DNA of 64,000 nt from Methylobacter sp. KS41 (GCA_002862125.1 PHSP01000003.1:248001-312000); one strand, 5' to 3'; numbered from the stretch's first letter, positions 18,264 to 25,700 are shown. Numbers and translations are program-made. The notes: a model not told the origin generated them from the sequence alone.

Positions 18264-19130
18264 ATGACGACCCACATCAAAACACTGGTTGATTCCACCA
18301 CGGGCCTCAAGTTCACCGAGAGTCCCCGTTGGTACAACGGCAAATTGTGGTTCATCGACATCCACGACAAACGGATCAAGACCGTGGACCTTTCAGGTTC
18401 TGTCGAAACGGCGCTGGAGCTGCCGTTTATCCCGAACGGCTTCGGGCTCACCCCCGAGGGAATTATCCTGGTTGGTGATGCGTTTCAGCGCCAGATTTAC
18501 CGTAGGGCCGGAGCTGTACTGCAACAAATGGCCGACATCAGCGACTTGACCCAGTTCTGCTTGAGCGACGGCATCGTGGACGCCCAAGGCCGTCTGTACG
18601 TGGGGGACATTGGCTACAACTTCCTGGACCCGGCGGCCAAGCCCGTCGAAACCTGCGTGATCGTCCTCGTCTGCCCTGATGGTCGAGCATCTGTGGTTGC
18701 CGACAAGCTCTTCTTTCCGAACGGCATAGTTATCACCCCCGACGGACGAACGCTCATCGTTGGTGAAACGCTCGGCCATCGCCTGACCGCCTTCGACATC
18801 CAGGAGGATGGCTCCCTCAGCAACCGGCGGGTCTGGGCGCAGTTACCCACGTCCGTTGGCCCCGATGGCATCTGCCTCGACGCCGAGGGGGCCGTGTGGT
18901 GCGCCAATCCGGAGGGCGAGGATAGTGTGGTGCGGGTCCGCGAAGGCGGGGAGATCACGGATCAGATCAAGGTGGACACTCATGCCTATGCGGTGATGCT
19001 GGGAGGGCCGGAACGCCGGCACCTCTTCATCTGTGCGTCAGGCTCCCACGATCCGGCAGAAATCCAGCGAAATCCGAGCGCGAGCTTCCAAGTTGTCGAG
19101 GTGGATGTTCCGGGTGCAGGAATACCATGA
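18264..19130 (+). CDS. SMP-30/gluconolactonase-family lactonase
   Basis: The six-bladed beta-propeller of about 288 residues starts at the ATG at 18264, which has GAGAG upstream. Typical repeats are ESPRWYNGKLWFIDI near residue 17 (metal-binding Glu), IPNGFGLTPEG, SDGIVDAQGRLYVGDIG, FPNGIVITPDGRTLIVGET with metal-binding Asn, and GPDGICLDAEGAVWCANP with metal-binding Asp. The family hydrolyses lactones using a divalent metal. In this cluster it could open a lactone that feeds the CMD or FAH step. It is the last complete gene of the island and is GC-rich like the others. Confidence 0.85.
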   Translation: MTTHIKTLVDSTTGLKFTESPRWYNGKLWFIDIHDKRIKTVDLSGSVETALELPFIPNGFGLTPEGIILVGDAFQRQIYRRAGAVLQQMADISDLTQFCLSDGIVDAQGRLYVGDIGYNFLDPAAKPVETCVIVLVCPDGRASVVADKLFFPNGIVITPDGRTLIVGETLGHRLTAFDIQEDGSLSNRRVWAQLPTSVGPDGICLDAEGAVWCANPEGEDSVVRVREGGEITDQIKVDTHAYAVMLGGPERRHLFICASGSHDPAEIQRNPSASFQVVEVDVPGAGIP

Positions 19131-19142
19131 CGCAGCGAGTGC

Positions 19143-19226
19143 TTCGACCCCACCTGCCAAGTGGCCAAGGCAAAAGGGATGATTGAAGTCGAATACAAGC
19201 TTGGACAGCGCCGAACCAACTGCTGA
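19143..19226 (+). pseudogene. Broken copy of the MBL-fold gene 3' end (right bracket)
   Basis: Thirteen bases after the SMP-30 stop, a short frame reads FDPTCQVAKAKGMIEVEYK. It matches the last residues of the MBL protein (FDAIYRVAKAKGIEVEF) with one extra residue. The frame has no start and runs on for nine unrelated codons. It is a second truncated duplicate of the same gene end that marks the left side of the island. Confidence 0.6.
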
Positions 19227-19528
19227 AATAAGGTGTTTGGCCTGACTGGCTGCAATGGCAAGGCAACCAGCCATTCGTTGACATCCGCCGGGTGGCGGGA
19301 AATTGTTAAAAACCGTCATTGATAATGAGCAAATTAATGTCCAGTCGATCTGCAATAACCGGCCCCAATTTGACAGATAAAATTTAATTTGCGGTGACAG
19401 TAAAAGGCAAATAAGCTGTCATACAAAATGTGATGTCGCTCCGTTATATGAGGGCTTAATAGGATGTGCCGGCGTTAGGAGGCGCATCGATCGATTATCA
19501 AACACAGCATGGCAGAATACTGGCGTTT
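19227..19528. other. Gene-free boundary of the island
   Basis: About 300 bases with no recognisable gene, RNA or mobile element. Base composition falls back from the GC-rich island to the AT-richer background across this stretch. Confidence 0.4.
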
Positions 19529-19888
19529 TTACTTACCAAGCCCCATGTGGTTTTTCACCGTCAATCTTGCCGAATGGAAAAACAATGACCTGCTGATTGA
19601 TAAGATTGATGAATCCAGATTGAGGTAATAAAAAGGCAGATTCCAGCATTTCTGGTCTTTGATGTTTCTCACCAAACAGCGCGTTATTTGGATTTTAAGA
19701 ATCACTGCATCAACCAGATCATTCGATTTTGAATCAAAATAGCTGATTGTTTGACCGGCTTTTAATCGAGCCTTTATCTGTTCAATCCGTTCCGGATTGA
19801 GTAATTCCTGATAAATGGCGGACTGTAACCGATGTAAATCAAATAATGACGCTTTGTTGAGTTCCTGAAGTATGGCGGTGTAGTCCAT
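19529..19888 (-). CDS. Hypothetical protein, possibly frameshifted at its end
   Basis: This 119-residue frame begins MDYTAILQELNKASLFDLHRL and continues with LLNPERIEQIKARLKAGQTISYFDSKSNDLVDAVILKIQ and KCWNLPFYYLNLD. The N-terminal 90 residues look like a well-composed conserved hypothetical protein with a helical start and a small beta domain. The last 30 residues are of poor composition, whereas another frame over the same bases reads a plausible VIVFPFGKIDGEKP, so a late frameshift is possible. It lies 14 bases after the remnant frame at 19903-20040. No function can be assigned. Confidence 0.45.
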   Translation of the reverse strand: MDYTAILQELNKASLFDLHRLQSAIYQELLNPERIEQIKARLKAGQTISYFDSKSNDLVDAVILKIQITRCLVRNIKDQKCWNLPFYYLNLDSSILSISRSLFFHSARLTVKNHMGLGK

Positions 19889-19902
19889 CGCTAGCCGGCT
19901 GG

Positions 19903-20040
19903 TTAAAAAGTTAAAAAATAGTTGCGTAGTTTGGTAATGTTTTTGCCGTGGGCCAAGGTTATAGCGGCTTGCTCAAGCCATGAGCTTAAAGCTTCAGCCG
20001 ATAGGCGTTGACGCTGTTCATGCTGTGCGAGTCTAAGCAT
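19903..20040 (-). pseudogene. Short remnant frame upstream of the 119-aa gene
   Basis: A 45-codon minus-strand frame reads MLRLAQHEQRQRLSAEALSSW followed by LEQAAITLAHGKNITKLRN. The composition is protein-like (amphipathic helices) and it sits directly before the next minus-strand gene, as a final exon-like tail of a larger gene would. An in-frame stop lies four codons upstream of the ATG, so only this tail survives. The family is not recognised. Confidence 0.3.
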
Positions 20041-20145
20041 GAATGGATTAAACGTTTACGACCGGGTTGTATTGTAGTTTGCATTTCTCATTTTAATCAA
20101 ATAGACTTCAACTTGATCCAACACCTAGCATCCACATAAATTCTT

Positions 20146-21414
20146 ATGGAAAAAGAAAGCCTTATTAAAATCACCCACGGCGGGTTGGGTAGCTTGCTCA
20201 ACAGCATCCAGACGCTGTTTGTCGGCATGTTGAGAATATGGTCGATTCCCATCGTGTTGATGCTGAGTGTCGCGTCGGGATTTACTACTTACTATGGCAT
20301 GTCGCATTTTATAGTTCCCTGGATCGCGCTGATCATCACCATTGCGATACAGTCAATTATTGTCATTTGTTCGCTGGAAATTGCCGGCATTCACTGGAAA
20401 GCTAACCGGATGCGTTACTTAAGCGTATTGGTGTCTTTGCTGGTGGCTATCGCCGCATCCATCACTTTTTCGTATTTCAAGTTTTATGAGATTTCTCAAA
20501 CTGAAACCATACACATTAACCGGATCAACGAGATTCGCAAGGATGTGAACGATTACCTGACGGCGATTCAAATAACCAAGAGCGATATTTTAAAACAGCA
20601 AAACAGCGAACTGGATAAAGCAACCAAGGATGTGACGCAGGCCTATTTCGGAACGCATGAGCTGATTCCCCCGGCCAATAAAAACATAGTCGGCGAGGGG
20701 CCTTTCTGGAGACATTACAATCAACGCTATCAGGCTAAAAAAGCCCAGTTTGACCAGCTTGAGAAAGAGTTTCAGCAGCTGGATGAACATATCCGGACAC
20801 TGCAAACCAGCCTGAACCATCTGTCCGCCGATACTGAAAATAACTATCAAAAAGCTGTAGCCGGTTTGCAGGAAGTGCAACTTAAATTCAATCAGCTTGC
20901 TACCAACGTCGGACACACTGTTCCCCAGGCGCCCATCCTTATGACCTATGCCCAGTTTGTGCAGGGCGTGACGCCGTCTTTTTCCATGTGGGAAGATTTT
21001 TCATTGTTCGCCTTTGCCTGCGCAGCCATCGTCGATTTTTTTACCTTTTTACTGTCCTATCGCCTGGAAAGCACTGCGCCAGGCCCCCTTTCCGAACAGG
21101 AGCAGGAACTGGTATTTGAATGCCTCAGGCAGTTCTCGGAATTCAGAATCAATGATAACGATGAGCTTGAAATGGTCATTGAAAAATCAGATATTGAGCG
21201 GGCGAGGCGCTATTCCGACTGGTCGCGCATGTTTGCGGTCGGATTTTTATTAAGCCGTGGTTTCTTGCGTAAAATCGATGAAAGGTCGGTGGAATTTGCT
21301 CCTAATCTTTATCCGCTTATTGCCGAACGGATGGGCGCGCAGCTTCGAGCCATCAAGGCGAAGTCTTTGGCGTCCGCACAATCCGGCAAGAATCAGGTGA
21401 GCCATGAACAGTAA
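20146..21414 (+). CDS. Unknown membrane protein with periplasmic or cytoplasmic coiled coil
   Basis: The 422-residue protein is not recognised as a named family. Three membrane segments lie near residues 32-50, 55-80 and 90-112, a long helical, Gln/Glu/Lys-rich region spans about 120-265 with heptad-like spacing, a fourth membrane segment lies near 285-305, and a charged C-terminal domain of about 115 residues follows. The NPF-type polar loop KNIVGEGPFWRHYNQRY is distinctive. Its 3' end overlaps the next gene by 11 bases (ATGAACAG within GCCATGAACAGTAA), so the two are translationally coupled and probably form one complex. No weighty homology to transporters is visible. Confidence 0.75.
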   Translation: MEKESLIKITHGGLGSLLNSIQTLFVGMLRIWSIPIVLMLSVASGFTTYYGMSHFIVPWIALIITIAIQSIIVICSLEIAGIHWKANRMRYLSVLVSLLVAIAASITFSYFKFYEISQTETIHINRINEIRKDVNDYLTAIQITKSDILKQQNSELDKATKDVTQAYFGTHELIPPANKNIVGEGPFWRHYNQRYQAKKAQFDQLEKEFQQLDEHIRTLQTSLNHLSADTENNYQKAVAGLQEVQLKFNQLATNVGHTVPQAPILMTYAQFVQGVTPSFSMWEDFSLFAFACAAIVDFFTFLLSYRLESTAPGPLSEQEQELVFECLRQFSEFRINDNDELEMVIEKSDIERARRYSDWSRMFAVGFLLSRGFLRKIDERSVEFAPNLYPLIAERMGAQLRAIKAKSLASAQSGKNQVSHEQ

Positions 21415-22738
21415 TCTATCACCGCTGGATGCTTGGTTAACCGGCGAAATTGCCAGCGCCGGTTCCGGGCAAATGTTTTGGGACCCTGGCTTTGATGCTG
21501 AAAGACGCGTCGTAATTTCCAGTCTGGGCCCTTATCACAAATTGTTTGAGCGCCCTCAAAACTTTATCCCGCGGTTTTTTCATCGCGTTTATCCATTACC
21601 GATTGAAGACTGGGACTTGACGATAAAAACCGGGCTTTATGGCGGTTTTTGCACCCTGACAACCGCGCTGCAAGTCCATTTTCAAGCGACTCTCAAGTAC
21701 ATAGAAAGAAATCCGGACGCTTTGCCAGAGGTTAACCGGCAGATTAAATCCAGTTATGAAAGCGTGATAAAGGATATTGTCAATGCCGAGTTAATGCTTC
21801 TAAAAGATGGCTCATGGGTGCAAACGGGTCTCGCGGATTTGGAAAGGCAAATTGAAAATGTCATAAACGAAACATTAATTTTAAAGCATATTCAATGCCG
21901 CTCAGCTTGTCAGTTGACCCCGGCCTTTGCAGAACTTACCGATGATGAAAAGCTTGACGGCCGCTTCACTCAGGAAGCCGTTTATCTTAACGTGATGCAA
22001 AAAAACTTTGAGTTCCGCGAGAAACAAACTCTGGAATTGTTCCGTCAGGAGGAAGAACTGGAATTGTTGCGCCTGGAACATAAACAGAAGCAGCTGGAAG
22101 CAATCAATCAGGAAGATGCGATCCAGCGGCAAAAGCAGGCGCTGGAAGCGGAAACAGTCAAGCGGCAATTGGAGGAACAGGAAGCTCAGCGTATCGAGCA
22201 ACACGCTATAGAAATGCGCTTGCAGGAGCAAAAAGCCAAGCATGAAATGCATTTAAAAGAAATCGAGCTGGCGGCGGAAATTCAATACGAAAAGGAAAAG
22301 CAGATCCGGCAACAGCAGCTTGACCTGCAGAAACAGGCCCAACAACTTGAACATGAGCGCTTGATAAAAGACTTGAAACGCGATGCTGAAATGCAGGATT
22401 ATGAAAAAGAGCGCCTGCAATGGCTGCAGGGGAAAGAGCAGGAACAGCGCCTAAAACAACTCGGACTGGAAGCCGAACTCAAGGAGCAGGAAATTCATCA
22501 ACTGGAGCGGCAAAAAATACAGGAAAAACTGGAGGCTGAAAAAATAAAGCATCAACAGCGCCTGCATCAAATGCAGCTGGATGCGGAAATTAAAGAACTG
22601 GAACTTCGCGCCGAAGCCACCAAGAATAAAGATGAGTATTTACGCCGGGAAATTGAATGGCTGGTGCTTGACAAGCAGCGAGCGGAATTATCGCGTTCGA
22701 TAAGAGAGGCCAGCCAGGATGATGATGGCGGGCGTTAA
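21404..22738 (+). CDS. Unknown SPFH-like protein with very long coiled coil
   Basis: The 444-residue protein has an N-terminal globular part (residues 1-190) with alternating strands, for example LTIKTGLYGGFCTLTTALQVHF, and then helices EVNRQIKSSYESVIKDIVNAEL. This layout resembles the SPFH/band-7 domain of stomatins and flotillins. From residue 195 to 440 it is an almost unbroken coiled coil dominated by Q, E, K and L. There is no membrane segment, so it presumably assembles on the upstream membrane protein with which it overlaps. The SPFH resemblance is structural impression only; the coiled coil is certain. Confidence 0.7.
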   Translation: MNSNLSPLDAWLTGEIASAGSGQMFWDPGFDAERRVVISSLGPYHKLFERPQNFIPRFFHRVYPLPIEDWDLTIKTGLYGGFCTLTTALQVHFQATLKYIERNPDALPEVNRQIKSSYESVIKDIVNAELMLLKDGSWVQTGLADLERQIENVINETLILKHIQCRSACQLTPAFAELTDDEKLDGRFTQEAVYLNVMQKNFEFREKQTLELFRQEEELELLRLEHKQKQLEAINQEDAIQRQKQALEAETVKRQLEEQEAQRIEQHAIEMRLQEQKAKHEMHLKEIELAAEIQYEKEKQIRQQQLDLQKQAQQLEHERLIKDLKRDAEMQDYEKERLQWLQGKEQEQRLKQLGLEAELKEQEIHQLERQKIQEKLEAEKIKHQQRLHQMQLDAEIKELELRAEATKNKDEYLRREIEWLVLDKQRAELSRSIREASQDDDGGR

Positions 22739-22745
22739 ATAACAG

Positions 22746-22826
22746 GTAGCCCGCATGAAGTAACGCGGAATGGGGGAGAGTTGATGTCACGATTGCCGGT
22801 ATTGCGTTTCACTCCATGCGAGCTAC
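22746..22826. repeat. Palindromic REP/MITE-like element
   Basis: About 81 bases bounded by imperfect inverted arms of some 26 bases. The left arm begins GTAGCCCGCATGAAGTAACG; the right arm, read on the other strand, begins GTAGCTCGCATGGAGTGAAA. It lies eight bases after the coiled-coil gene. The shape is that of an extragenic palindromic repeat that may fold in RNA and act as a terminator. Confidence 0.55.
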
Positions 22827-22983
22827 TTGCTATAGTGCTTGACGCGGATATGATCGAGGACTTAATCCTGAAGTTTTGGGGGTATTTTGTTATTTTGCAT
22901 AATAAGGGTGCTATCAAAATTAAAACAGTATAGTCTCCAACGCAACAGATTGCTGGTATGGTGTTATACACTGATAATTTAGA

Positions 22984-23014
22984 ATTAATAGACACCTTAA
23001 AGGTGTCTATTAAT
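22984..23014. terminator. Perfect 15-bp inverted repeat before the SMR cassette
   Basis: A perfect dyad ATTAATAGACACCTT-A-AAGGTGTCTATTAAT with a one-base centre lies about 32 bases before the chosen start of the SMR gene, at the left end of the cassette array. It could be an operator or the terminator of the resident sequence into which cassettes were added. Confidence 0.4.
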
Positions 23015-23046
23015 AGTTGGGGGTCTCAACCTTGAGGATCATGCAC

Positions 23047-23382
23047 ATGCAGCAATGGATTTTTCTTTCCGTAGCAATCGTTAGCGAGGTCATTGCGACT
23101 TCTGCTCTGAAAGCATCGGAAGGGTTTTCTCGCTTATGGCCGTCAGCAATCGTTGTAGTTGGTTATGCTGCCGCCTTCTACTTTCTCTCGCTCACACTTA
23201 GAACCATACCAATTGGGGTGGCTTACGCAATCTGGTCAGGTGCCGGGGTTGCTCTAATCGCACTGATTTCCTGGGTTCTCTTCGGGCAGTCACTCGACCT
23301 TCCTGGAATCATAGGTATCTCGCTTATTGTGGCCGGCGTCATTGTCCTCAATCTGTTTTCTACAACTGTGTCCCACACATGA
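23047..23382 (+). CDS. Small multidrug resistance (SMR) efflux protein, EmrE/QacE-like
   Basis: This inner-membrane proton/cation antiporter has 111 residues and four helices, starting at [20 protein letters not shown]. The essential Glu14 lies in [15 protein letters not shown], and the [20 protein letters not shown] signature is intact. It resembles EmrE and the integron-borne QacE proteins. The likely substrates are quaternary ammonium compounds and dyes; some relatives export guanidinium. It is directly followed by an attC-like site, so it is carried as a gene cassette. The ATG at 23041 or a non-ATG upstream start are alternatives. Confidence 0.9.
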   Translation: MQQWIFLSVAIVSEVIATSALKASEGFSRLWPSAIVVVGYAAAFYFLSLTLRTIPIGVAYAIWSGAGVALIALISWVLFGQSLDLPGIIGISLIVAGVIVLNLFSTTVSHT

Positions 23383-23385
23383 GCC

Positions 23386-23453
23386 GCCCAACCCATCATT
23401 TCACCGGACCGGCACGAAAAGTCGCGCAGGTCCGGTGAATTTAGACGTTGTAC
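23386..23453 (+). repeat. attC recombination site 1
   Basis: The site begins with the R'' box GCCCAAC (23386-23392) four bases after the SMR stop codon. It holds a perfect 11-bp stem (TTCACCGGACC at 23400-23410, GGTCCGGTGAA at 23429-23439) and ends in the R' box GTTGTAC (23447-23453). The cassette's own left edge, TTGGGGG at about 23016, pairs with this R'' box as expected for a circularised cassette. Confidence 0.7.
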
Positions 23454-23480
23454 ATAATAAAATTTGAAAGGAAATAGCCA

Positions 23481-23927
23481 ATGCCTACTCCAGATGAGAT
23501 TGAAAAGCTTCAAAAATATTATGAGGTAAATTTAGATCATGCGCGCTGGAGTTTTTGGGCAGCTTTAGGATCTGTGATAGTTGGTCTTGTGGTTCTGCTG
23601 TTTGGCGTTTACATGCTTTATAGCAAAAGCGGACCTGAAGCTGGGGTTACTGCAACAGTTGCTGGCGTTCTCTCAGAGTTTATCTCTGCTACATTTTTCT
23701 ATTTATATAATAAGAATTTGAAGCAGTTAAATATGTTTTATGAGAAATTGATAAAATTTCAGGACACTTATTGGGCAATGGGTCTTGTTAATTATCTTCC
23801 TGAAAATGAACGACCCGGGATGTGGAAAGTGATAATTACAAAATTAATGACTAGGAATGAGCCTCAAACAGAAATGTCACCAGAATTGGTAAGGGCATAC
23901 AGCGAGGCTATGAAAAAAGAATTATAA
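23481..23927 (+). CDS. Cassette-borne two-TM protein, TRADD-N-associated membrane domain-like
   Basis: This 148-residue protein has an N-terminal helix (EIEKLQKYYEVNLDHARWSF), two membrane segments near residues 26-48 and 55-78, and a cytoplasmic helical tail (LKQLNMFYEKLIKFQDTYWA). The order, 'YY..-L..A..SFW-AA' helix, TM, TM with GVLSEFISATFFYLY, then L-x-x-FYEKL, resembles the two-TM domain described next to TRADD-N modules in predicted bacterial conflict proteins. AAAGGAAAT precedes the ATG. It fills one gene cassette between two attC sites. The family match is from memory of the motif and needs a profile search. Confidence 0.65.
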   Translation: MPTPDEIEKLQKYYEVNLDHARWSFWAALGSVIVGLVVLLFGVYMLYSKSGPEAGVTATVAGVLSEFISATFFYLYNKNLKQLNMFYEKLIKFQDTYWAMGLVNYLPENERPGMWKVIITKLMTRNEPQTEMSPELVRAYSEAMKKEL

Positions 23928-23930
23928 ATT

Positions 23931-23988
23931 GCACAACCAGGCATTCCACCGGACTCGCTGAAGCTCGCCGGTGAATTTGCCGTTACGG
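23931..23988 (+). repeat. attC recombination site 2
   Basis: The R'' box GCACAAC lies at 23931-23937, just after the stop codon of the two-TM gene. The stem pairs TTCCACCGG with CCGGTGAA, leaving one unpaired base on the left arm, as in the extrahelical bases of attC sites. The R' box is GTTACGG (23982-23988). The R'' box is complementary to the left edge of its own cassette (GTTGTAC at 23447) except for one base. Confidence 0.68.
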
Positions 23989-24081
23989 AATAAATGCGGA
24001 ATCAATGTGGACAGACAATGAGGTATCCCCATAAATCTCATTATACAAAGAGTAAATGGGTCAAACTCATTGATTGGTCTG

Positions 24082-24128
24082 GCCCAACGCTCCAGCGAAG
24101 CCTTTCCTGCCGGACTCTGACATTGGGC
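24082..24128 (+). repeat. Degenerate attC-like half sites
   Basis: GCCCAACGCTCCAGCG at 24082 and a facing TTGGGC at 24123 form the outer pair of an attC-like structure, but the inner stem is poor. The same CCAACGCTCCAGCG word recurs at about 25014 before the glutathione transferase gene, followed by AATTTAAACGTTAACG, as if the middle of an attC had been deleted. These may be decayed cassette boundaries. Confidence 0.3.
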
Positions 24129-24177
24129 AACAAACCGTAACCTTTAAGGATTAATAAACCTAAGGAGTACTACAATC

Positions 24178-24300
24178 ATGAGTAATTCATTCAAATACAC
24201 TCGTTTTTCCAAAGATGAAGCCGCTTGTTTGCTGGCGGATCATTAGTCCGGCGAGTTTAAGAGCAATGAGCTGTTATTGTTGGCTGATTGTCGGAACCTT
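24178..24300 (+). pseudogene. Isochorismatase-family hydrolase (YcaC-like), truncated
   Basis: A strong AAGGAG ribosome site precedes ATG 24178. The frame reads MSNSFKYTRFSKDEAACLLAD, H, then a TAG stop at 24244-24246, then SGEFKSNELLLLADC. This is the start of YcaC-like cysteine hydrolases (Y-x-R-x-x-K-D-x-AA-x-LL-x-DHQ-x-G ... FK-x-N-x-L-ALAD) with the Gln of DHQ turned into a stop, about 12 residues lost after SG, and everything beyond the first 45 residues missing. Confidence 0.65.
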
Positions 24301-24367
24301 GTCCCGGTTATCTGGCTAATAATTAGGCGTTTTCAACAGGAATTTGGCGGAAAGGGCGTACGGCGGC

Positions 24368-24952
24368 ATGGGCAAAAACAGACTCGAAGCCTTCAGTGAC
24401 GGCGTACTGGCCATTATCATCACCATTATGGTGCTGGAGATGAAGGTGCCGCATGGCGAAACCCTCGATGTTCTGATGCCGCTCCTGCCGGTTTTTCTTT
24501 GCTATGTCCTCAGTTTTGTTTACGTGGGCATTTACTGGAACAACCATCACCACATGCTGCATACCCTGCGCCAGGCATCCGGGGCTATTTTGTGGGCCAA
24601 TCTGCACTTGTTGTTTTGGCTGTCGCTCTTTCCTTTCGCCACCGGGTGGATGGGCGAGAACCACTTCGCTCCGCTGCCGACTGCGCTTTATGGCGTGGTT
24701 CTGCTCATGGCCGCAGTCGCCTATTTGATCCTGCAACGGTTCATCATTGCCGCCGAAGGCGAACGGTCGGCGCTCAGGCAGGCGGTCGGACGCGATTGGA
24801 AGGGCAAGGCCTCATTGTTTGCCTATGTCGCGGGGATCGGCGCATCCTTGCTCTGGCCGTGGCTCTCGCAGACACTGTATGTCCTGGTCGCGCTTCTGTG
24901 GATGATTCCCGACCGCCGCATCGAGCGGGTCATACAACATCGGGAGCCGTAA
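24368..24952 (+). CDS. TMEM175-family (DUF1211) potassium channel protein
   Basis: The 194-residue membrane protein begins MGKNRLEAFSDGVLAIIIT; the F-S-D triad in helix 1 is the hallmark of the TMEM175/DUF1211 family, whose bacterial members form tetrameric potassium-permeable channels. Further family features are VGIYWNNHHHMLHTL in helix 3 and six predicted helices. The ATG at 24368 is chosen over 24344 because it begins at the conserved K/R-x-E-x-FSDG motif. It lies between cassette-like repeats but has no clear attC of its own. Confidence 0.85.
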   Translation: MGKNRLEAFSDGVLAIIITIMVLEMKVPHGETLDVLMPLLPVFLCYVLSFVYVGIYWNNHHHMLHTLRQASGAILWANLHLLFWLSLFPFATGWMGENHFAPLPTALYGVVLLMAAVAYLILQRFIIAAEGERSALRQAVGRDWKGKASLFAYVAGIGASLLWPWLSQTLYVLVALLWMIPDRRIERVIQHREP

Positions 24953-25073
24953 TCAGCACTGGTAAAATCAACGAATAAAGAATAAAAGACGGCAAACTTC
25001 TAATTGCCTAATCCAACGCTCCAGCGGAATTTAAACGTTAACGCTATCCATCTATCCAAGGAGAAGCCGCAAA

Positions 25074-25700
25074 ATGAACGATCTGGTATTTTATACGAAT
25101 CCACAATCACGCGGGCGGATCGCCCACTGGATGCTTGAAGAGATTGGCTTGCCTTATGAAACGGTTTGGCTTGAATTCGGGCCAGCGATGAAAAGCCGTG
25201 AATATCTCAAGGTGAATCCCATGGGTAAGGTTCCTGCCTTCAGGCACGGAGGCGTTGTCGTCACGGAAACGCCCGCCATCTGCGCCTATCTTGCTGATCG
25301 TTTCCCGGAGAAAAACCTGATTCCCCCGTCAGGCCATCCCGCACGCGCCGCCTATTTTCGATGGCTGTTTTTCGCGGCTGGCCCGCTGGAACTTGCCGTT
25401 ACCGCCAAGTCGTTCGATTGGCAAGTGCCTGAGAACAGAGGCGGTTTTGCCGGGTTCGGCAGTTACAAAGCTGCGCTCAAAACGCTTGAGAAGGCGCTAA
25501 TACCAGGACCCTATATTTGCGGCGAGCAATTTACCGCCGCTGATGTGTACGTTGGTTCACAACTCGCCTGGGGCATGATGTCTGGCATCATTGAAAAGCG
25601 TCCGCTGTTTGAAGCCTACGTTGGGCGGCTCCAAGCCCGTCCGGCCGCCGGGCGAGCCAATCTAATTAACGAAGAGTTTTTGAAAAATAGCAAGTCTTAA
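25074..25700 (+). CDS. Glutathione S-transferase family protein
   Basis: The 208-residue protein has a thioredoxin-like N-domain (LVFYTNPQSRGRIAHWMLEE with Ser9/Arg11 in the active-site loop, VNPMGKVPAF cis-Pro loop, VVTETPAICAYLAD glutathione-binding Glu/Thr) and a helical C-domain (AADVYVGSQLAWGM). It conjugates or reduces substrates with glutathione. GGAGAAG precedes the ATG. The preceding 60 bases contain an attC-like word, so it may have arrived as a cassette. The substrate is unknown. Confidence 0.85.
   Translation: MNDLVFYTNPQSRGRIAHWMLEEIGLPYETVWLEFGPAMKSREYLKVNPMGKVPAFRHGGVVVTETPAICAYLADRFPEKNLIPPSGHPARAAYFRWLFFAAGPLELAVTAKSFDWQVPENRGGFAGFGSYKAALKTLEKALIPGPYICGEQFTAADVYVGSQLAWGMMSGIIEKRPLFEAYVGRLQARPAAGRANLINEEFLKNSKS

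Noticed and set aside
24082-25045. Calling the TMEM175 and glutathione transferase genes certain integron cassettes
   Set aside because: The neighbouring CCAACGCTCCAGCG words lack a proper inner stem and matching R' boxes, so only a tentative note is given.
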